DNA of 64,000 nt from Homalodisca vitripennis (GCF_021130785.1 NC_060213.1:99316501-99380500), one strand, 5' to 3'; shown: positions 12,556 to 26,525, counted from the stretch's first letter. The notes: generated by a model not told the origin, from the letters alone. Translations and numbers: made by a program.

Positions 12556-14930
12556 ACTCATAAAATACTACAAATACGATATGATCATCCGAATATTTTA
12601 TACAAGTAGCGGAGTAGAATTAAAAAACTTGTTAAATCTCAATCTGTTATGAGTTGGTTGTTATATGTCCATTTCATATTTATTCACACTTTATCGTATT
12701 AACTGAACTATATCACGATTTATTGAATGAATCAATTTTCAGAGAGAGGTCTGGCATATGGATTAAGCAGTTTTTCTTACTGAACAGATTGTGTTACACT
12801 AGTCGATTTTAGCTTTAATAAATTCTCTGATGATTTTTAACTACATTATTTCATCCCCTTCGTTACACATAAATAATCTTAAACAATAATTTTAATTAAT
12901 AATTTCATTTTTATTCAACTAAACAATAATTATGGAAATAAAATATAATAAACAGTTTTGTATGAATAAATAAGGTCCATATATCATTCCTCAGAACACA
13001 AATAATGGAAGATAATAAAGCATATAGGGACCGTTTGGCACAGATGTAGTGTTTCCTTTATTGATGTTGCAATGTCAAGGCTCTTCGTTTCTTGTAGAAA
13101 AGAAGAGGAGGGGAAGTGACGTCATAGTTTTGATTACTTCCTTTCAGTCAGGTCCTTGCAATTGTCCCTTTACCTCAAACCTCTTGTTAGCTACGCACAG
13201 TCTGTTCAGCAAAAACTAACAGCGGGATAAAAGTATCATTGCTCTGTTGAGTTTTGCATTGTTCAATTTATTTTGAGCTTGAAAAAGATTTATTTTTTTA
13301 TAGAAACTGCCAGTTATATAGAACTTTAAACTGCATTTTTTATTATATTTTGAAAGATATTTTAATATCCCTAACGTTATATCGTTTATTATAACATCAT
13401 AAGTATACATAATTATTTATTGTTAATTTGATGTAATTTCCCACCTGGTTTATAACTAAACAACAAAAGTATCAAAGGATATTGCGATTCATTAACTTAT
13501 ATATACTAGACTATAACTCTGACTTTCCATTATACTGTTCATGTAAACAGAGCGTTCATGTAAATACATTATTCATCGACTGGTAATGAGAATGATAAAA
13601 CTAAAGTTACGATTGGACTTTAACTTTAAGTTATTATTTTTTAAGTTTTTGTCATTATATTTTTAGTAATGCAAATTATGTTTATTTTCAATCATTTAAG
13701 ATAAGAATAAATACTGTTAAATATTTCCCAATTAAAATAAAACGAATTTAATATTTTGTTTGTAATATCGGAATGAATAAGGCAAGTTAAATAATTTTTT
13801 TTCAACATAAACATATTACCTAAATTTATTATAAAATGTTTCATTATAAAGGCATATCTGAATAATTCACATAAATCTTTTGAGATTATAAATTTGATTT
13901 ATAATCAAACTTAAATTTGCGTAAGTCTAACATGAAATTTGAAACAAACTTAGTATACTCATAACATGTATTTATATGTGACAAATTAACAAATGTGCCT
14001 AATTATACTTACACATCCAATGTTGTATGGTAACTTCATATGTACACTTTAATATTTAATTACTTACATGAAACCCAATAAAGTTAAAAAACGTATAATG
14101 TTTCAAGATATCTCGAGAAAGTTTTTAAATGAAATTTCATTTATACATAGAGTAAAAAGAGTTCTATGATGTTGCACGGCCAAGCATTGAATTTGGCTAA
14201 GTATCGTTATAGCCAACCACTCAGTAGCATGACTCTAATTCACTTTTTTGTCTGGGGATATAAATTATATTTGTTTTTCAATCTATACTCATTAGCTAAT
14301 TTAATAAAAGTTATTTCAGTTAAAATTTTATGAAATCACTTAATAATTTACATAAATACTTTTGAAATACTAAATTTATCGATTATTAAACTTACATTTG
14401 CGCAAGCCTAACATGAAATTTGAAACACATTAAAATATCAACAATTTAAATTGTGCATGCTGTAAACGTATATGAAAGTAAAAATTGTCCTTTTCATCAG
14501 TTTTTATGTAAAAAATTCATCAAGGTTTCTCTCACAGACCTAATATATACATAACCGGTTATAAATACCTTAGAAAAAGGGAAGTGCTTGAAACTTGGGC
14601 CGATAGTAAAACTAACTTGATAATCCGTTGCGTATGCTATATTCAAAGAGACACTTCATAACCACTCACATTCTCAGGCACAAATATTTTAAATACCAAT
14701 ATATGAAAGAATGCAATACTCGAATTATCGTAATCGCAAAGTTAATTTAAAATTATTGATAAATATTATAACAATAGTAATACTATGTAACCTCAGAAGT
14801 GCACCTAGCTCGTTTCGTATGCAGCAGATATATGAAAGTTACATGAGCTTGTCGAGGCTTTACAAATACAGACGAGACCCTTATAAAGATTGGTGTCAGC
14901 TGGAGTGAGATATTTCAACTTGCCATGCAA
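12556..14930 (+). repeat. Dispersed non-coding repeat, copy C
   Basis: Diverged copy of the 7.1-10.7 kb repeat. It starts with GAACTCATAAAATAC.AC (compare about 6985). The TGACGTCA core is at about 13099-13225, the GAATTTGGCTAAGTATC/CCACTCAG block at about 14165-14260, and a remnant of the terminal module at about 14800-14910. No gene is supported. Confidence 0.65.
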
Positions 14931-17040
14931 GCCGTTTTCGTTAGGTGGTAATTTATAATGATAGTACTTGTATATTAAAACAATGTTGTTTATATTAATC
15001 TTTTATTAGTTACAACAAACGCCCATATCTCAAAAAAATGGAATAATAAAGCGAAATGTCATTTAATATTAAATACAATCTAAATTCAGCCATCACTACT
15101 TCTGGGAAAGATACGAGTACTTAGGAATTGCTATAAAATTGGTGTTTATTCCTTAAATTTGGAATAAACTAGGAACCCGTTGTTTGTGTAAATTAAACGA
15201 CGTAATTAACCCATGCCATAATAATTGTTTAACTAAAAATATCGTAAATAACTTGAGTTAGGGAGCTCATTCTTGATATTCATCTAACAAAATGTTACAT
15301 TTATTGGGTTATTAAAGTTCCCTGTATAGTAAAGGTTTGTGTACATTTACTTCTATTCGAATCGATCATGTCTCTGGTATGTATCATTAGCACTTAAGAA
15401 GAAATAGTACGTGACTGAGCTGGAACCCGCTAGTTAGAAGAACGTTATATATTTAAGCTTCTGCATTAGTTACCGCCAACTAGTTAGCCTAGTTCATAAT
15501 AGTAGTGTTCTTCTTTATTATATCCAGCTCTGCATTTTCTCTTTATTTTTATCATATTATACGTCTAGCACTTTTATATAAAATATTACATATAATTAAA
15601 TATTACATAATCATTTCTAATATCGGCACATCAGAAATAAAGTTTTCTAAAAATCCAAGCAAAAGATTTTTAATTTTTTAATTTTTCATAATTAGTTAAA
15701 ACAGAATAATTATGTATAAATTCACTAATAAACATGAATAAATTCCTTCATTATTAAAAGAATATTTGAATAATAGTTGAAATAGATATTGGCTTTGCTT
15801 ACGAATTACTTTAATACACCAGAGTCAGAGTAACTGTTAAACAGCACGCTACACTGGATTGTTGCAGTTTTGCATTACACTTTAGATTATTTGACTCTAT
15901 TTCATTGTATTTAAACTACTCCCATTTATTCATAACCAACGAGTGTATTACTAATGTTAAATTAGGAAAAAGATAACAGAATTGTGGATATTTTCCATCA
16001 ATAAATTACTCAAATAATCTAATCATTACGAAATCCTCCCTACCCTGGAAATTACCTTCCTATTTTTTTAGAAGAAGCGCGGCGATACCACAGGAAGTGC
16101 GCACATTGGTTTTATAACCAGTCTTCCACCGTCAGAGGTGTGTTGGACTGTGTTGTGTAGTGACTTCGATTTAGTTCCTTCTCACCAATCTGGATGTTTT
16201 GCTGTTCCTGTACTAGCTAGGTATTATATAAATAAATATATAACTGTTTTAAATAATATTTCTTTTTTATTTTATCTCAATTCGAAATCACTGGGCACAA
16301 TAAAAGATAGACAAAAATTGTTTTGAAAGATCTTTAGTTTTATGCTTTTTAGTTTTCTTCTTCAAGACATTTTTCTCTCTCTTCTCTTTCTTAACATTTT
16401 TAACTCTGGGAAAAGTCAATTAAGTAAGCATAACACAATTTAACAAAGAACAGGTCGATAACATGCTTTTAAAACAATTTGATGCTGTTCTGTATTTTGT
16501 TAGGTTAATATTGCGTTTAATTTTTAAAGAATATTTTAAAAAGTGTTGTTACACCCTGTAGATACTTGTAAGTTTTCTAAACTAACTTTAAAAGTATAAT
16601 GATTTGGAATTAAATAAGCCGATTAAACAAAGCATTGTAGGATAATAAAGAGCGTTTTTTTTTTTTTTTTAGAATTTTAAGTATATCTAGACTTTTAAAC
16701 TAATATATCGTATATCACATATTTACACTTACCCCTGCCATTACACCACAATCAATGGTTTTTTAGAGCACTTTACAAAAAAGAATAATATATATGTATT
16801 GGATTCTGTGAGGATTATTAAGAAATAAAACGTGTCAAAGTTAGTTTTACGACAGTTCTACATGCCTCACTGGTGGTCTACTTCACCCTATATATAATTT
16901 AATCGTTATCTCATGGTTAAACCATTCAGCTACGGTCCTGAATAATTCCCAATGAACTTTATAAGAGTAATGATTTGGAATCATACAATCCGATCAAATG
17001 AAGCATTGAAGGATAATAGGGAGCGTAACGAACAGACGCA
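14931..17040. other. Non-coding, nothing recognised
   Basis: AT-rich sequence with a poly-T run near 16660. The short frames here have no recognisable protein features. Confidence 0.5.
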
Positions 17041-17800
17041 AATATAGACAGACTACCAATTATCTTTTTACCCTAAATTCAATATTGTTCTTTCATCATC
17101 CAAGAGAAATACATGTAATAAGTTTCAAATCTCCAGGACCTTCGTATCAAGAGTCATACCACAGATGGACAGACAGATACGGACGGACCATCCTTTGACC
17201 TTTTGACTTCGAAATCAATAGTATTCAACCATTGAACAAAAGGAATATATTTACGAAACTAATATGTCTGTATGTTCCTGGAGGACTTTTCATCGCATAT
17301 GTGGGCATATGGAGATACAGACCGACTTACTAGGCCTTTGGACCTCAAATACAATAGAATTATTCTCTGAATCCAAATGAACTCTTGGGCCCAGTTTCGT
17401 GCCTCTAGACCTTTTTGTCAGGGGTTAACACACAGATGACGGACAGGCGGACAGATTGACTGATGGGAGGACGAAGAAACGGTTTTACGGAAGCTCTGTC
17501 GGATCCTGAATAACTCTCAACCTTGAGAGTTAAGGTGAAGACTACCTTTAGACTATTGGTCGGCTTTGCCATGCCAAAATGCCACGGTGTCGAGCCAGAC
17601 ATGTTCAAGTAGCACTAATACTATACTGTTCTCCCGTTTATATCTTGTATCGGAAATGTTTTCGTCGATGTGTTTAGATATACAATGCAGGAATAAATGC
17701 TTCTATGATCGTCCTCCCAGGAAATAAAACTCCTGAGAGGAACCGTGTACCATCCCTGGTCTCTGAATACATTCTGAGAAGGTTCTCAGTAACATATGTA
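17041..17800. repeat. Dispersed repeat with GACAGACGG-rich segments
   Basis: Contains the recurrent phrases TTTCAAATCTCCAGGACC, CAGATGGACAGACAGA and ACCTTTTGACTTC.AAATC, followed by ATCGTCCTCCCAGGAA. A related stretch lies at 52900-53640, outside the Polinton. Such sequence is non-coding and behaves like an old transposon fragment; the family is not identified. Confidence 0.65.
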
Positions 17801-19289
17801 TACTCAAAAGCAAAATGTTTCTTATAATTTAAATATAATATACGTATCTTGTTTATCTTGAGTAAACTCCTTATCCACAGATGTTCTTCTGAAAAAAGAT
17901 TGTTTTTGTTAGAGGATAATTTACATTTTGGTTAAAATTGTATTCTTATAAGATTTTCTCTGAAATCTGAAAAAAAGAAGGAAAAAAGTCTTTGTTGCAA
18001 CGTATTTCCTGTGTGAATAGCTTAGATACTGTACAGGTAATGAATATTTATTTACTACAGTTGTAAACTCGTTGGTCTATCATCTTTAGCAGCATGTGCA
18101 AAGAAAACTTAAAACCCATTTTGTAGAACATATCAATTTACTAGATGTATGTTCGCTGAACTCAGATTTGCTTGTATGTATATAAAACTGCATGAAAAAA
18201 ATCTCTAGTTCAGCTCTGTTTTGATGTTGTGCAAACATACAGACATATAAACAGACAGACTGAGATGGCATTTGTTGAGCCTCTTGACACATACATTTGC
18301 TAACACTTAGCCAATAACATTATCCCATTAAACTAATTTTGTACATGTTATTCGAGTACATTTGAAATAAATAAATAAAATTAACAGACATTGTCAAAAC
18401 CAGTATTCAAAACAATTATTATAATATAAGTGTAAAAATTTAGAATTTATATTGCACTGCGGGAAATATTATTTTGTCGTACATTGTGTGCTACATCCTT
18501 TGTGCTTATTTTAAGGATAAAATCAGTTTTAACTTATTTGTTTTAGTAATAGGCGTTTAAAAAAGCCACACTCCTAATAAACAACCATATTTACATTAAT
18601 ATTGGTCTAGTAAGACATTTCTTGTATTGTGGTTTAACGTAAATGCGCATTCAAGGACAACGTTAGAGGCCAATTATTACTGGACTAGGCTTAGTAAAAA
18701 ATGCTTCAATAATTTCCACTACATGTTTATAACATCGCAATAACGGAACAAAGAGCACATAATACGACGTTGATGTAGGTCAGTATCACGTAGTTATATT
18801 TCCTAAAGTGATATCTGCACATTATTATCTTACTTTTATCTCTTGCCACTTATTTGTCCCTTGGTAACTTGTATCATGTCATGTTATACTCCTATTACAA
18901 CAACAATGTCCATTATTTTTTATGCTACATTATTACACAATGATTCGTTTAAGTCGTTTATTCATTTTAAAATGAGGGTTTAACGACAAGGGTTTATACC
19001 TCGTAAAACGATGGGTGTTGTCAGACAGGTATCTCATATTTCAGTAAATAAACGTTATTCCATTAAGATAAACCAAGCAAATGGCTAACTAGGGTTTTCA
19101 AACCCCAAGAAGAGTTATATCTTTGTGATTTCGTACAAATATAAAATAGCTTTCACACATACCACAATCGCTTTCCTCTGGATATACCACTCACACGGTG
19201 TAAAAAATAGTTGTAATCCCTATAAAAACAAATTTTTGTTTTTCAACTTCCCATGTACTAAATATATTTTACTATACAAAAATGTGTAA
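17801..19289. other. Non-coding, nothing recognised
   Basis: AT-rich; no frame with protein character, RNA gene or repeat was identified. Confidence 0.45.
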
Positions 19290-19445
19290 CACGTGTCAGG
19301 TTAGTCATTTCCTTGAAGAAGAGATCAGATTGCAAATCTCAAAACGTAGTGTTACTGATTTTTTTTTGTTTCACTGAACGATGGAGATTGCCCGGAAAAA
19401 TCCTGTTTCCTTCACAATCCTTCCATCGTCAAAAATAACCTTCAA
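19290..19445 (+). repeat. About 150-bp repeat with stem-loop, copy 1
   Basis: Shares about 150 bases with 26370-26525, including CGTAGTGTTACTGATT, TTTCACTGAACGATGG and CCTTCCATCGTCAAAAATAA. It opens with TTGAAGAAGAGATC, a loop and AATCTCAAAACG, which forms a short stem. Copy 2 lies beside a Penelope-like remnant, so the repeat may be an end of that element. Confidence 0.8.
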
Positions 19446-22400
19446 GCAAAGAATCTGAAGTCCCTAAAAGTCCATTAAATAGCCCCTTCTGAAATCACTT
19501 GAGAAAAATGCATTGAAATTAAATGACTACAAGTAGTCATAGAAACGCAAACATTTAAGAAGCGCTACCAATTATATTTGAAAAGATACGATGATCTTGA
19601 TAGCAACAGGAATGAATAGGTAAAAAGTAGGAAAGTAGTTCAACCCACTTACCTCTTCTTTCTGCGCCATTCTGATTTGGTCCCTGCGCCTTCCGGTTAG
19701 TAGTTGGACGGACGAACGTTTTTACCAATTTATGATTCATGTGGATGTTTTCGTCTGGACGATTCATGTTGTTTCTGCACGGATTATATGCTTCATTGAT
19801 ACAGAATCCTTTAATTTGTTCCTTTTATTACTTAGGCTTTATCCAGTAAATTTCAGCTATTTTAATAAAAACATGTTGGTACTCTCAGAGCATTTATACT
19901 TTTCCATAATTATTATAACAATAATGCAAATAAGTATTTACAAATAACATTATACTTGCGAGTTGAAATATATGAAATGTAAATACTCACATCCTATCTT
20001 GATCCATATTTACGGGTCACTTACATCATTTTAGAAATGTAAACAGAACGTAAAACCTTTAATTTAATTAATTTCTAAACATACTTCATATTTAAACACA
20101 AATGGAATGTTTTATATTTTTCCGAACAATCTTTTAGCAGTTACATTTTTGTAAATACTTTGTCAACTAACTATGAACTATCTTATATGGAAGCTCGTTA
20201 AACATCACTATGGTCAATAAATAATGAAAATCAAGTTTACTCAGAAATATACTTGTCAAAATGTTTAGTTCAAAAATTTAATTTCATACAATTTTATGTG
20301 ACAGTATATTATAATGTCATTGTGCACTACTAATAACTGAGTAGGGAAAGAAAAATTGATCAAGTATCATGAAATAATAGCGCTTTCATAACTCTAAGAA
20401 AGTAATGTAACGAAAGAACTCTCAGTAACTTGCTAATAATTTACTTGCAGGGTATAATAATATAATTTTCCAATTTCCACAAACAAATTACCGATTGGCT
20501 TAACAGTTTGAACTGAATTAATCGTTCAGTTTCACCCAATAATACTTCCCGCTCAATATCCACTTGTTTCACGTAGTACAAGTTTCCAGTTAAGTATCGT
20601 GTGATGGTGTTTACTCTTTGGGTTATTCGTCTTTTTTATAGTATTTTTCCTGATAAAAAACACTATAACTTCAATACTCTAACTGTATCTTCGATAAACA
20701 CAAGCAGGGGCTGGAAAAGTTTGATGTATGTTAGTCCGCACGATATCCCCAGAACAAATTTGACCTATAGACTTGACATTTGGCAAGAAGCTATATTATT
20801 GTATAAAAATCATCGAGCTTGATGGTGATGCTGGTCATTTCGTAGTATTTGGCTAAGCGTTAGTGAACATATTCATATGCATCTTATGAGTAACCTTGAT
20901 GGTAAGCAACTGGTAAATTACAAAATAAATATATCTATATATTAAGTTCAATTATATAAAATTATTACATGTGACATATTATAACTATTAGCCGATATAT
21001 TAGCAAATTATTTCTGGAATAATTGGCTGCCACCACTTTAATTTTTCTGCTACAATTATTAGAGAAAGTACAGTTATTTTTCTTCTCATCATCTGTCTAT
21101 GCCTGGGACATATAAAGAATGAAATGAGCTTTTTATTCAATTTTCCATCTCATTAAGGAAACTAGTTTCAGGACTGTTGTGGCGAACTTTTTATTTATTA
21201 CATCAGTCTTAAACATTTCGTAAGAGCGAAAATATGTCAGAACTGGGTAGAGAGTTCTTAGATAGGAAGTAATTAGACCGATGATGATCTCATCTACCTC
21301 CCCTTACCATACCCCAACACGCCCTAACCATCATCCTAATAAGTTATTCCTCTTGCTGCTAATCTTCATTGACAATGTGTTGCAAAACGAAGATGAATGG
21401 ACAATGATGCAGATCCCCGTCACGATACCGTCAGATTCTAAATGTACTTAACCACTTTTCTGACCCTATTGTTCTTTTAGTGCTATGTAAATTTCACTTC
21501 CAAATTCACTTACGCATGAGCTTAAGGTTGACGTTGTCTCTTTCGAGCTAAAGTTTTATATATTTTTTTAAATTCTGAAGCTAATGAGAGTATGTGGGTT
21601 GGATCCAACAATTGCGGGTATTGAACCAATAGAAAATAAAAGAAAATATATAAATGTCGCTGTTTATACTTAAACTTATCGTTCAAAAGATTTTTTTACA
21701 AATTTATCGTTAAATACTAAAATTCATATCACCAAGATAATCTAAATTAATGTAAATACGATTTACAAACCCTATATACAAAATATGTTCTTTTAAACAT
21801 CAAACTTTTAAAAATATACTAAAAAACTAATATCGTATTACAAAAAGTATTGAAACAATGATGTCTACCATACCATTCCAAAAGTAGAGTACCTGAAAAT
21901 AGAATTACTCGTGTAATACGTTATCAATTTCGAAAACCTTTTCGACTGTTTTGCGCTGCTGCCTCTGTTGCATCGAAGTTCTACTTCTAATTATAGTCTA
22001 TCGCTAAGGATGAAGAGACGTGGAATAATATGTTCAGGCTAACTATTTAGATACTAGAAATTTTAGATAGAATATGATTATAAAATACTAGTCTAAATTG
22101 GTTTTGCATTTAAGAAAGGAACCTAGATTTTGGCACCATTTTTTGGTGCGGTGCATTGAAGACGTATAGTATACAATTCGTCTGCGCAATTCGAGTTATA
22201 TCACTCACAATACTTTCAATATTTTATTCCGTACCGTTTCTTTGATTTACGTTTGAACTTACGCAGGAAAACATTTAATATAATTACGTGAATTCAGGGT
22301 TGAGCAGGGTGAAAATCATATATGTTTCATGATAAAGTGTTATACCAAGGCTTATAGTTGTGGCTCTCAACTTTTTATCGTTTTAAGGACTTTATTTGGT

Positions 22401-22599
22401 TTGAGCATCAGCGAAGCCTACAGCTTAAGGGTAGAAGAATCTTTGTTTCTGCCTCTTTGTTTGTCTGTATGTCAGTCGCACAAAATATTGGAAACAAACA
22501 GATCTATAAATACATTTAGCACGAATTTTATCTATGAACAGTGAGTTCTATGATATGCTTTTTACTCCATAGGATTTTTCTAAACCAATTTTTCATGCT
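19446..22599. other. Non-coding, nothing recognised
   Basis: AT-rich; short frames only. A TGTTTGTCTGTATGTCAG phrase near 22460 resembles the CTGTCTGT-rich dispersed repeats seen elsewhere. Confidence 0.45.
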
Positions 22600-22760
22600 A
22601 GATTTTCATGTGCACTGCAGTTGCAGAAATAAACACGGGTAGTGGCGGAACAAGGAACGCCTGATGGGAGGGGGTATTTATTCTTGCCTCATACTCATTG
22701 GAATTGGGAAGGACATTGACTGCTTCTGAATCGACATCATACAATCTAAACCAACTCATA
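22600..22760 (+). repeat. About 160-bp direct repeat, copy 1
   Basis: Matches 24880-25035 closely, including GGTAGTGGCGGAACAAGGAA, GTATTTATTCTTGCCTCATA and CTGCTTCTGAATCGACATCA. The two copies flank the Penelope-like remnant at 23.3-24.4 kb in the same orientation. Confidence 0.88.
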
Positions 22761-23319
22761 AAATTCCTCTTTTGTATGTATATCTAAGTTTTATCTGCTG
22801 AATATACAAGAATTAATTGTACTGTAGAGTTTGCATACAAAGTCATTTCTACCAAGTCAACGAACGTCATGTTTGATGACGTGAATTTGGTCCGCAGGCT
22901 ACTTCGAAAAAACGTTCATTATTATACTTAAAATGTTGCATTAGACTTGTTTCATATGGGATTTGAATGAGCTTCAACGAAGTTTATCACCCAGTAGGCT
23001 GGCAGATCATCTGTCTGTCTGGGGGCTGTTAAATGTCTTATCGATCTAATCGGATGTCTGTCTGTATGTCCGTAGGGCTCTCGAGAATTCAATTAGCTAT
23101 AGACTAGAGCGAAGCTTGTTACTTAACAAGTACTGTGACTTACTTGCAACTTACCTTGCAACTATTTACAACATTTATAAATCGTCGAATATACACAAAG
23201 CTTCTCTCTTACATACTCGAAGAATTATTTATGAACATATGCTTGGAAAATATGGCGATGAAAGTAATAAAAAAGAATCCTTATTGATCTTATGTGAAAC
23301 GGACGTAATAAATAAAGCA

Positions 23320-24126
23320 TATATATTACAGTAAGAGCAAAGAAACTATGCAGCAGCCAATCTGATTTCTTAAACTACATTGAAAAATTAGGTAAAACCT
23401 TCAAAGATTTGGATTACCACGAAAATATTGTTAAAAATCAAATTAATAAACCGAAATGTCAACAAAATTTATATGATTATTCAAAATAACCTAATTTTAC
23501 TACTTAATTCTTCCCTCCTTTACATAAAAATAATTCTATTATAAAAATTGGATTTAATATTCTTCAAAGTTCCCCTGACACTTCAAATTTTATTTCAAAA
23601 GCACCTCGAGTAATTTTTAGAAGTTCTCCAAATTTGACAAACAAGCTTGTTAACACACTAGTTCCAAAATCTATCAACTATACAAGAAATGGATGTGATC
23701 CATGTAAAAAATCACGATGTGGAACATGTAAAATTATGAGTTCTTCAAGAGAATTCAATAGCAGTAGTACCGGAATGACCTATCCTATAATTGGCAAAAT
23801 TGACTGTAATTAAAAAAATGTAATATACCAAATTAATTGTAAGTTTTGCTCCAAACAATATATTGGCCAAACATCGAACCATTTAAGAATCCGTATGACA
23901 GGGCATAGGTTTGACATTTTGCATAAAGATGAAGATAAACCATTGGCAATACATTGTCTAGAACACAAACAAGACAAAATTGAAGAGTGTTTTAAATTAA
24001 AAGGAATACACCAACTACCACCATGGCCTGATGAAAACTACAACAGGTTAAAATTAAAGCACCTAGAGCAAGCTCATCAAATTATGTTGAAGACAAAAAA
24101 TCCATTTGGTCTAAATTTGAGATAAC
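23320..24126 (+). pseudogene. Penelope-like element, RT tail and GIY-YIG endonuclease remnant
   Basis: A segment at about 23335-23490 reads AKKLCSSQSDFLNYIEKLG, like the end of a Penelope-type reverse transcriptase. A cysteine-rich linker (CDPCKKSRCGTCK, about 23695-23735) follows. Then come VIYQINCKFC and QYIGQTSNHLRIRMTGH, which fit a GIY-YIG nuclease core (VIY and YIG in place of GIY and YIG, with the conserved R), ending at a stop at 24126. A stop near 23812 and other breaks interrupt the frame. Penelope-like elements are retroelements that combine RT with GIY-YIG. The copy is 5'-truncated and inactive. The linker with paired cysteines suggests a different lineage from the remnant at 25.6-26.1 kb. 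Confidence 0.75.
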
Positions 24127-24335
24127 TTTTTAAATAATTTTATAACATTCAAAATTTGCCATAAATTACTAGTTGTATTCCACCCTTTATAAAAATCAAC
24201 TGTTCCAACAAGATTGAATTAGAAAAAGTTCACGTCAGCTGGACTTTATCAAATGTTATGCACTGTGTTTACATTTATGTTTTATTAATTCTTGTTTACA
24301 TGTTATAGTTTTGTATTCATTTTTATTTAAAACTT

Positions 24336-24371
24336 CCTGAAGACGGGGGTATTAAATCCCCCGAAATATAG
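24336..24371 (+). other. Stem-loop at the end of the Penelope-like remnant
   Basis: CCTGAAGACGGGGG, an AT loop and CCCCCGAAAT form a strong stem about 210 bases downstream of the GIY-YIG stop. The CTGAAGA...GAAA arrangement recalls a hammerhead ribozyme core, which is known from Penelope-like repeats, but one extra base between core and stem makes this uncertain. Confidence 0.4.
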
Positions 24372-24422
24372 AAGTGAAAAATAGTTCTTTTGTTTTTTTC
24401 TATTCAACACAGTGATTAGTAT

Positions 24423-24478
<56 letters not shown>

Positions 24479-24545
24479 TGTATGCAGAAAATAAATGCTC
24501 AGAGGCTTCTTTAAACAGTAGAATGTCTGTGTGTGTGTGTGTGCT
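24423..24545. repeat. (CA)n(TA)n and (GT)n microsatellites
   Basis: A CA run passes into about 40 bases of TA at 24423-24477. A separate (GT)n tract lies at 24528-24542. Confidence 0.95.
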
Positions 24546-24879
24546 TTTAACACAAATTCGTTACATATAACTAGACAATATGGAATATGATATAACTTAC
24601 ATTTTTGATAGAGTAGAAAAATTCATTATTATCAAGATATAAATACGTCATAACACAATACAATAACACATGCACAATAGCCCATACACAATAGCACAAT
24701 ACCAAAACACAATTAGGTTAGGTTAGCACAGGACTAACACAAACACATATCACGGACTAAATAAGCAAACAGACACTTTGAATGCTGTAAATGTTATACA
24801 TGGGTGAAATAAATTGAAAGATTTATTTATTTATTAGTAGTCTACTAAAAATTCTACTTTAATAATTTGAGAAAAATGC

Positions 24880-25035
24880 ATGCTAGATTTGCAAGTGCAT
24901 TGCAGTTTCAGATATAAACACTGGTAGTGGCGGAACAAGGAATGACTAATGGGAGGAGGTATTTATTCTTGCCTCATACTGATTGGAATTGGGAAGGACA
25001 TCGACTGCTTCTGAATCGACATCATACAATCTAAT
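24880..25035 (+). repeat. About 160-bp direct repeat, copy 2
   Basis: Second copy of 22600-22760 with scattered substitutions; see that entry. Confidence 0.88.
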
Positions 25036-25260
25036 CACTCTACATGAACAGTGCAAATTTGTTAGGAACATGAACTTAATTTTAAGAGTTAAGAGACAGG
25101 TTTTATCAGTGTCTTTAATTTGAAATGTAAGGAGCAAAAACATTTTTGAAAATAAACACTTCGTATGGTTTAGTTAGGACAGTTTAGTTTGGACCCCGCT
25201 GATAAGTGTTGTACTAAGCGGGGTCATTGAATAGTAAACTTTTGGAAAGAAACCTATTCA

Positions 25261-25262
<2 letters not shown>

Positions 25263-25313
<51 letters not shown>
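25263..25313. repeat. (TA)n microsatellite
   Basis: About 50 bases of uninterrupted TA, flanked on both sides by ATTCAAT/ATTGAAT, which makes the site palindromic. Confidence 0.95.
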
Positions 25314-25314
<1 letters not shown>

Positions 25315-25587
25315 AATTGACAACAAGCTGCATTTATTAAAAATGTAAAAAATATTTTAATTTTTTTCAGTTTCTCATTTATCTCTAGGAAAGTAGTGTT
25401 GAAAAGTAACCCGAGGTTGGGCCTTAGCGGAAAGTGCGATATTTTTGTATTAGAGTATTTATATTCAACCTTAAAATATGATTAAAATGTAGTATTTGTT
25501 CTATTTTACAAGTCTTTGTTCCCGATGTATTATGTTGGCTTCATCCCAATTCATATTATGGTCATCGGACCAACAATGGTGTGCAAT

Positions 25588-26085
25588 TTTTTACTTTTCT
25601 GTGAGACTGTTTCTCGTGTTTTCTTTGTGCTCTTTTATCCTTACGTTTAGTGGTCTTTTTGTCTCACCTATGTATTCCTTATTGCAACTACATTTTATAC
25701 TGTAAACACAGTTTTTGGAATCCTGTGTGCCATTTTTTTGTTTCGTTTTTACCAGACTTTGTCTAAGAGTGTTGTGTGTTTTAAACGTGGTTCTGATGTT
25801 GTAATTTCTACCTACCCTTCTAATTTTGTCCGATAATCCCGGCACATAATGGATTGACATAAACGCAAATTTATCACAATTCTGTTTTTCTGACTCAGGA
25901 ATGATTCTTCTGGTTCGTTAGCACTTATTTATTACTAATTGAGGGTTTCCATTGCTTCTGAGATACGATTCAAATTTCTTAAATTCCTCTTTTATTCCAT
26001 CTTTATCTGAGCACAAGCTCTATGCTCTATCAAACAACGAGTAGGCTACTCCTTCTTTGACAGATTTTTGATGGTTGGATTGATA
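25588..26085 (-). pseudogene. Penelope-like element, RT C-terminus and GIY-YIG remnant
   Basis: Minus-strand frames give, in order, KEGVAYSLFDRA, LCSDKDGIKEEFKKFESYL, YVPGLSDKIRRVGRNYN with RTTFKTHNTLR, and CVYSIKCSCNKEYIGETKR. This is the typical path from the end of a Penelope RT through the linker to GIY-YIG (VYSI..., YIG, then R..EH). Stops and frame changes at about 25865-25935 and 26025 show that it is dead. The 89-codon open piece at 25591-25860 covers the linker and nuclease start. The 5' part of the element is missing. Confidence 0.8.
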
Positions 26086-26369
26086 ATTTAAATATTTTCC
26101 TGTGCGTGTTATCTTTCGAAAAACGTGACGATTATCATTAGTGCCCTCTGGTCAGTCGTAGGTGGTTAGTAGACGAATGAAGACGTATTGTGACCTGTAT
26201 TCCGTAGTTCAGTTTTAATGATTAGTGTTGCGTATAGTTTCTTATTAAGTGCATGTTTATAGAGTTAGTGAAGTTGACAAACAACATTGTGGTTGTGATT
26301 CCTGATTTAGGCGTGCCACAACGCTTTGGTAAGATTTTTTTTTTGTTTTAACCTAGTTTGTAATTATGT

Positions 26370-26525
26370 ATTAGGTTAGTTATTTACCTGAAGAAGAGAT
26401 CAAATCGCAGATCTCTAAACGTAGTGTTACTGATTTCATGTTTCACTGAACGATGGCAAATGTCCGGAAAAATCCTGTTTCCTTCACAATCCTTCCATCG
26501 TCAAAAATAACCTTCAAACAAAGGA
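26370..26525 (+). repeat. About 150-bp repeat with stem-loop, copy 2
   Basis: Near-identical to 19290-19445. It starts with CCTGAAGAAGAGATC, a loop, GATCTC and TAAACG (26387-26423), a stem resembling that at 24336. It lies about 285 bases from the start of the minus-strand Penelope-like remnant. Confidence 0.8.

Noticed and set aside
24712..24727. TTAGGTTAGG as a telomeric (TTAGG)n repeat
   Set aside because: Only two units, in the middle of other sequence.
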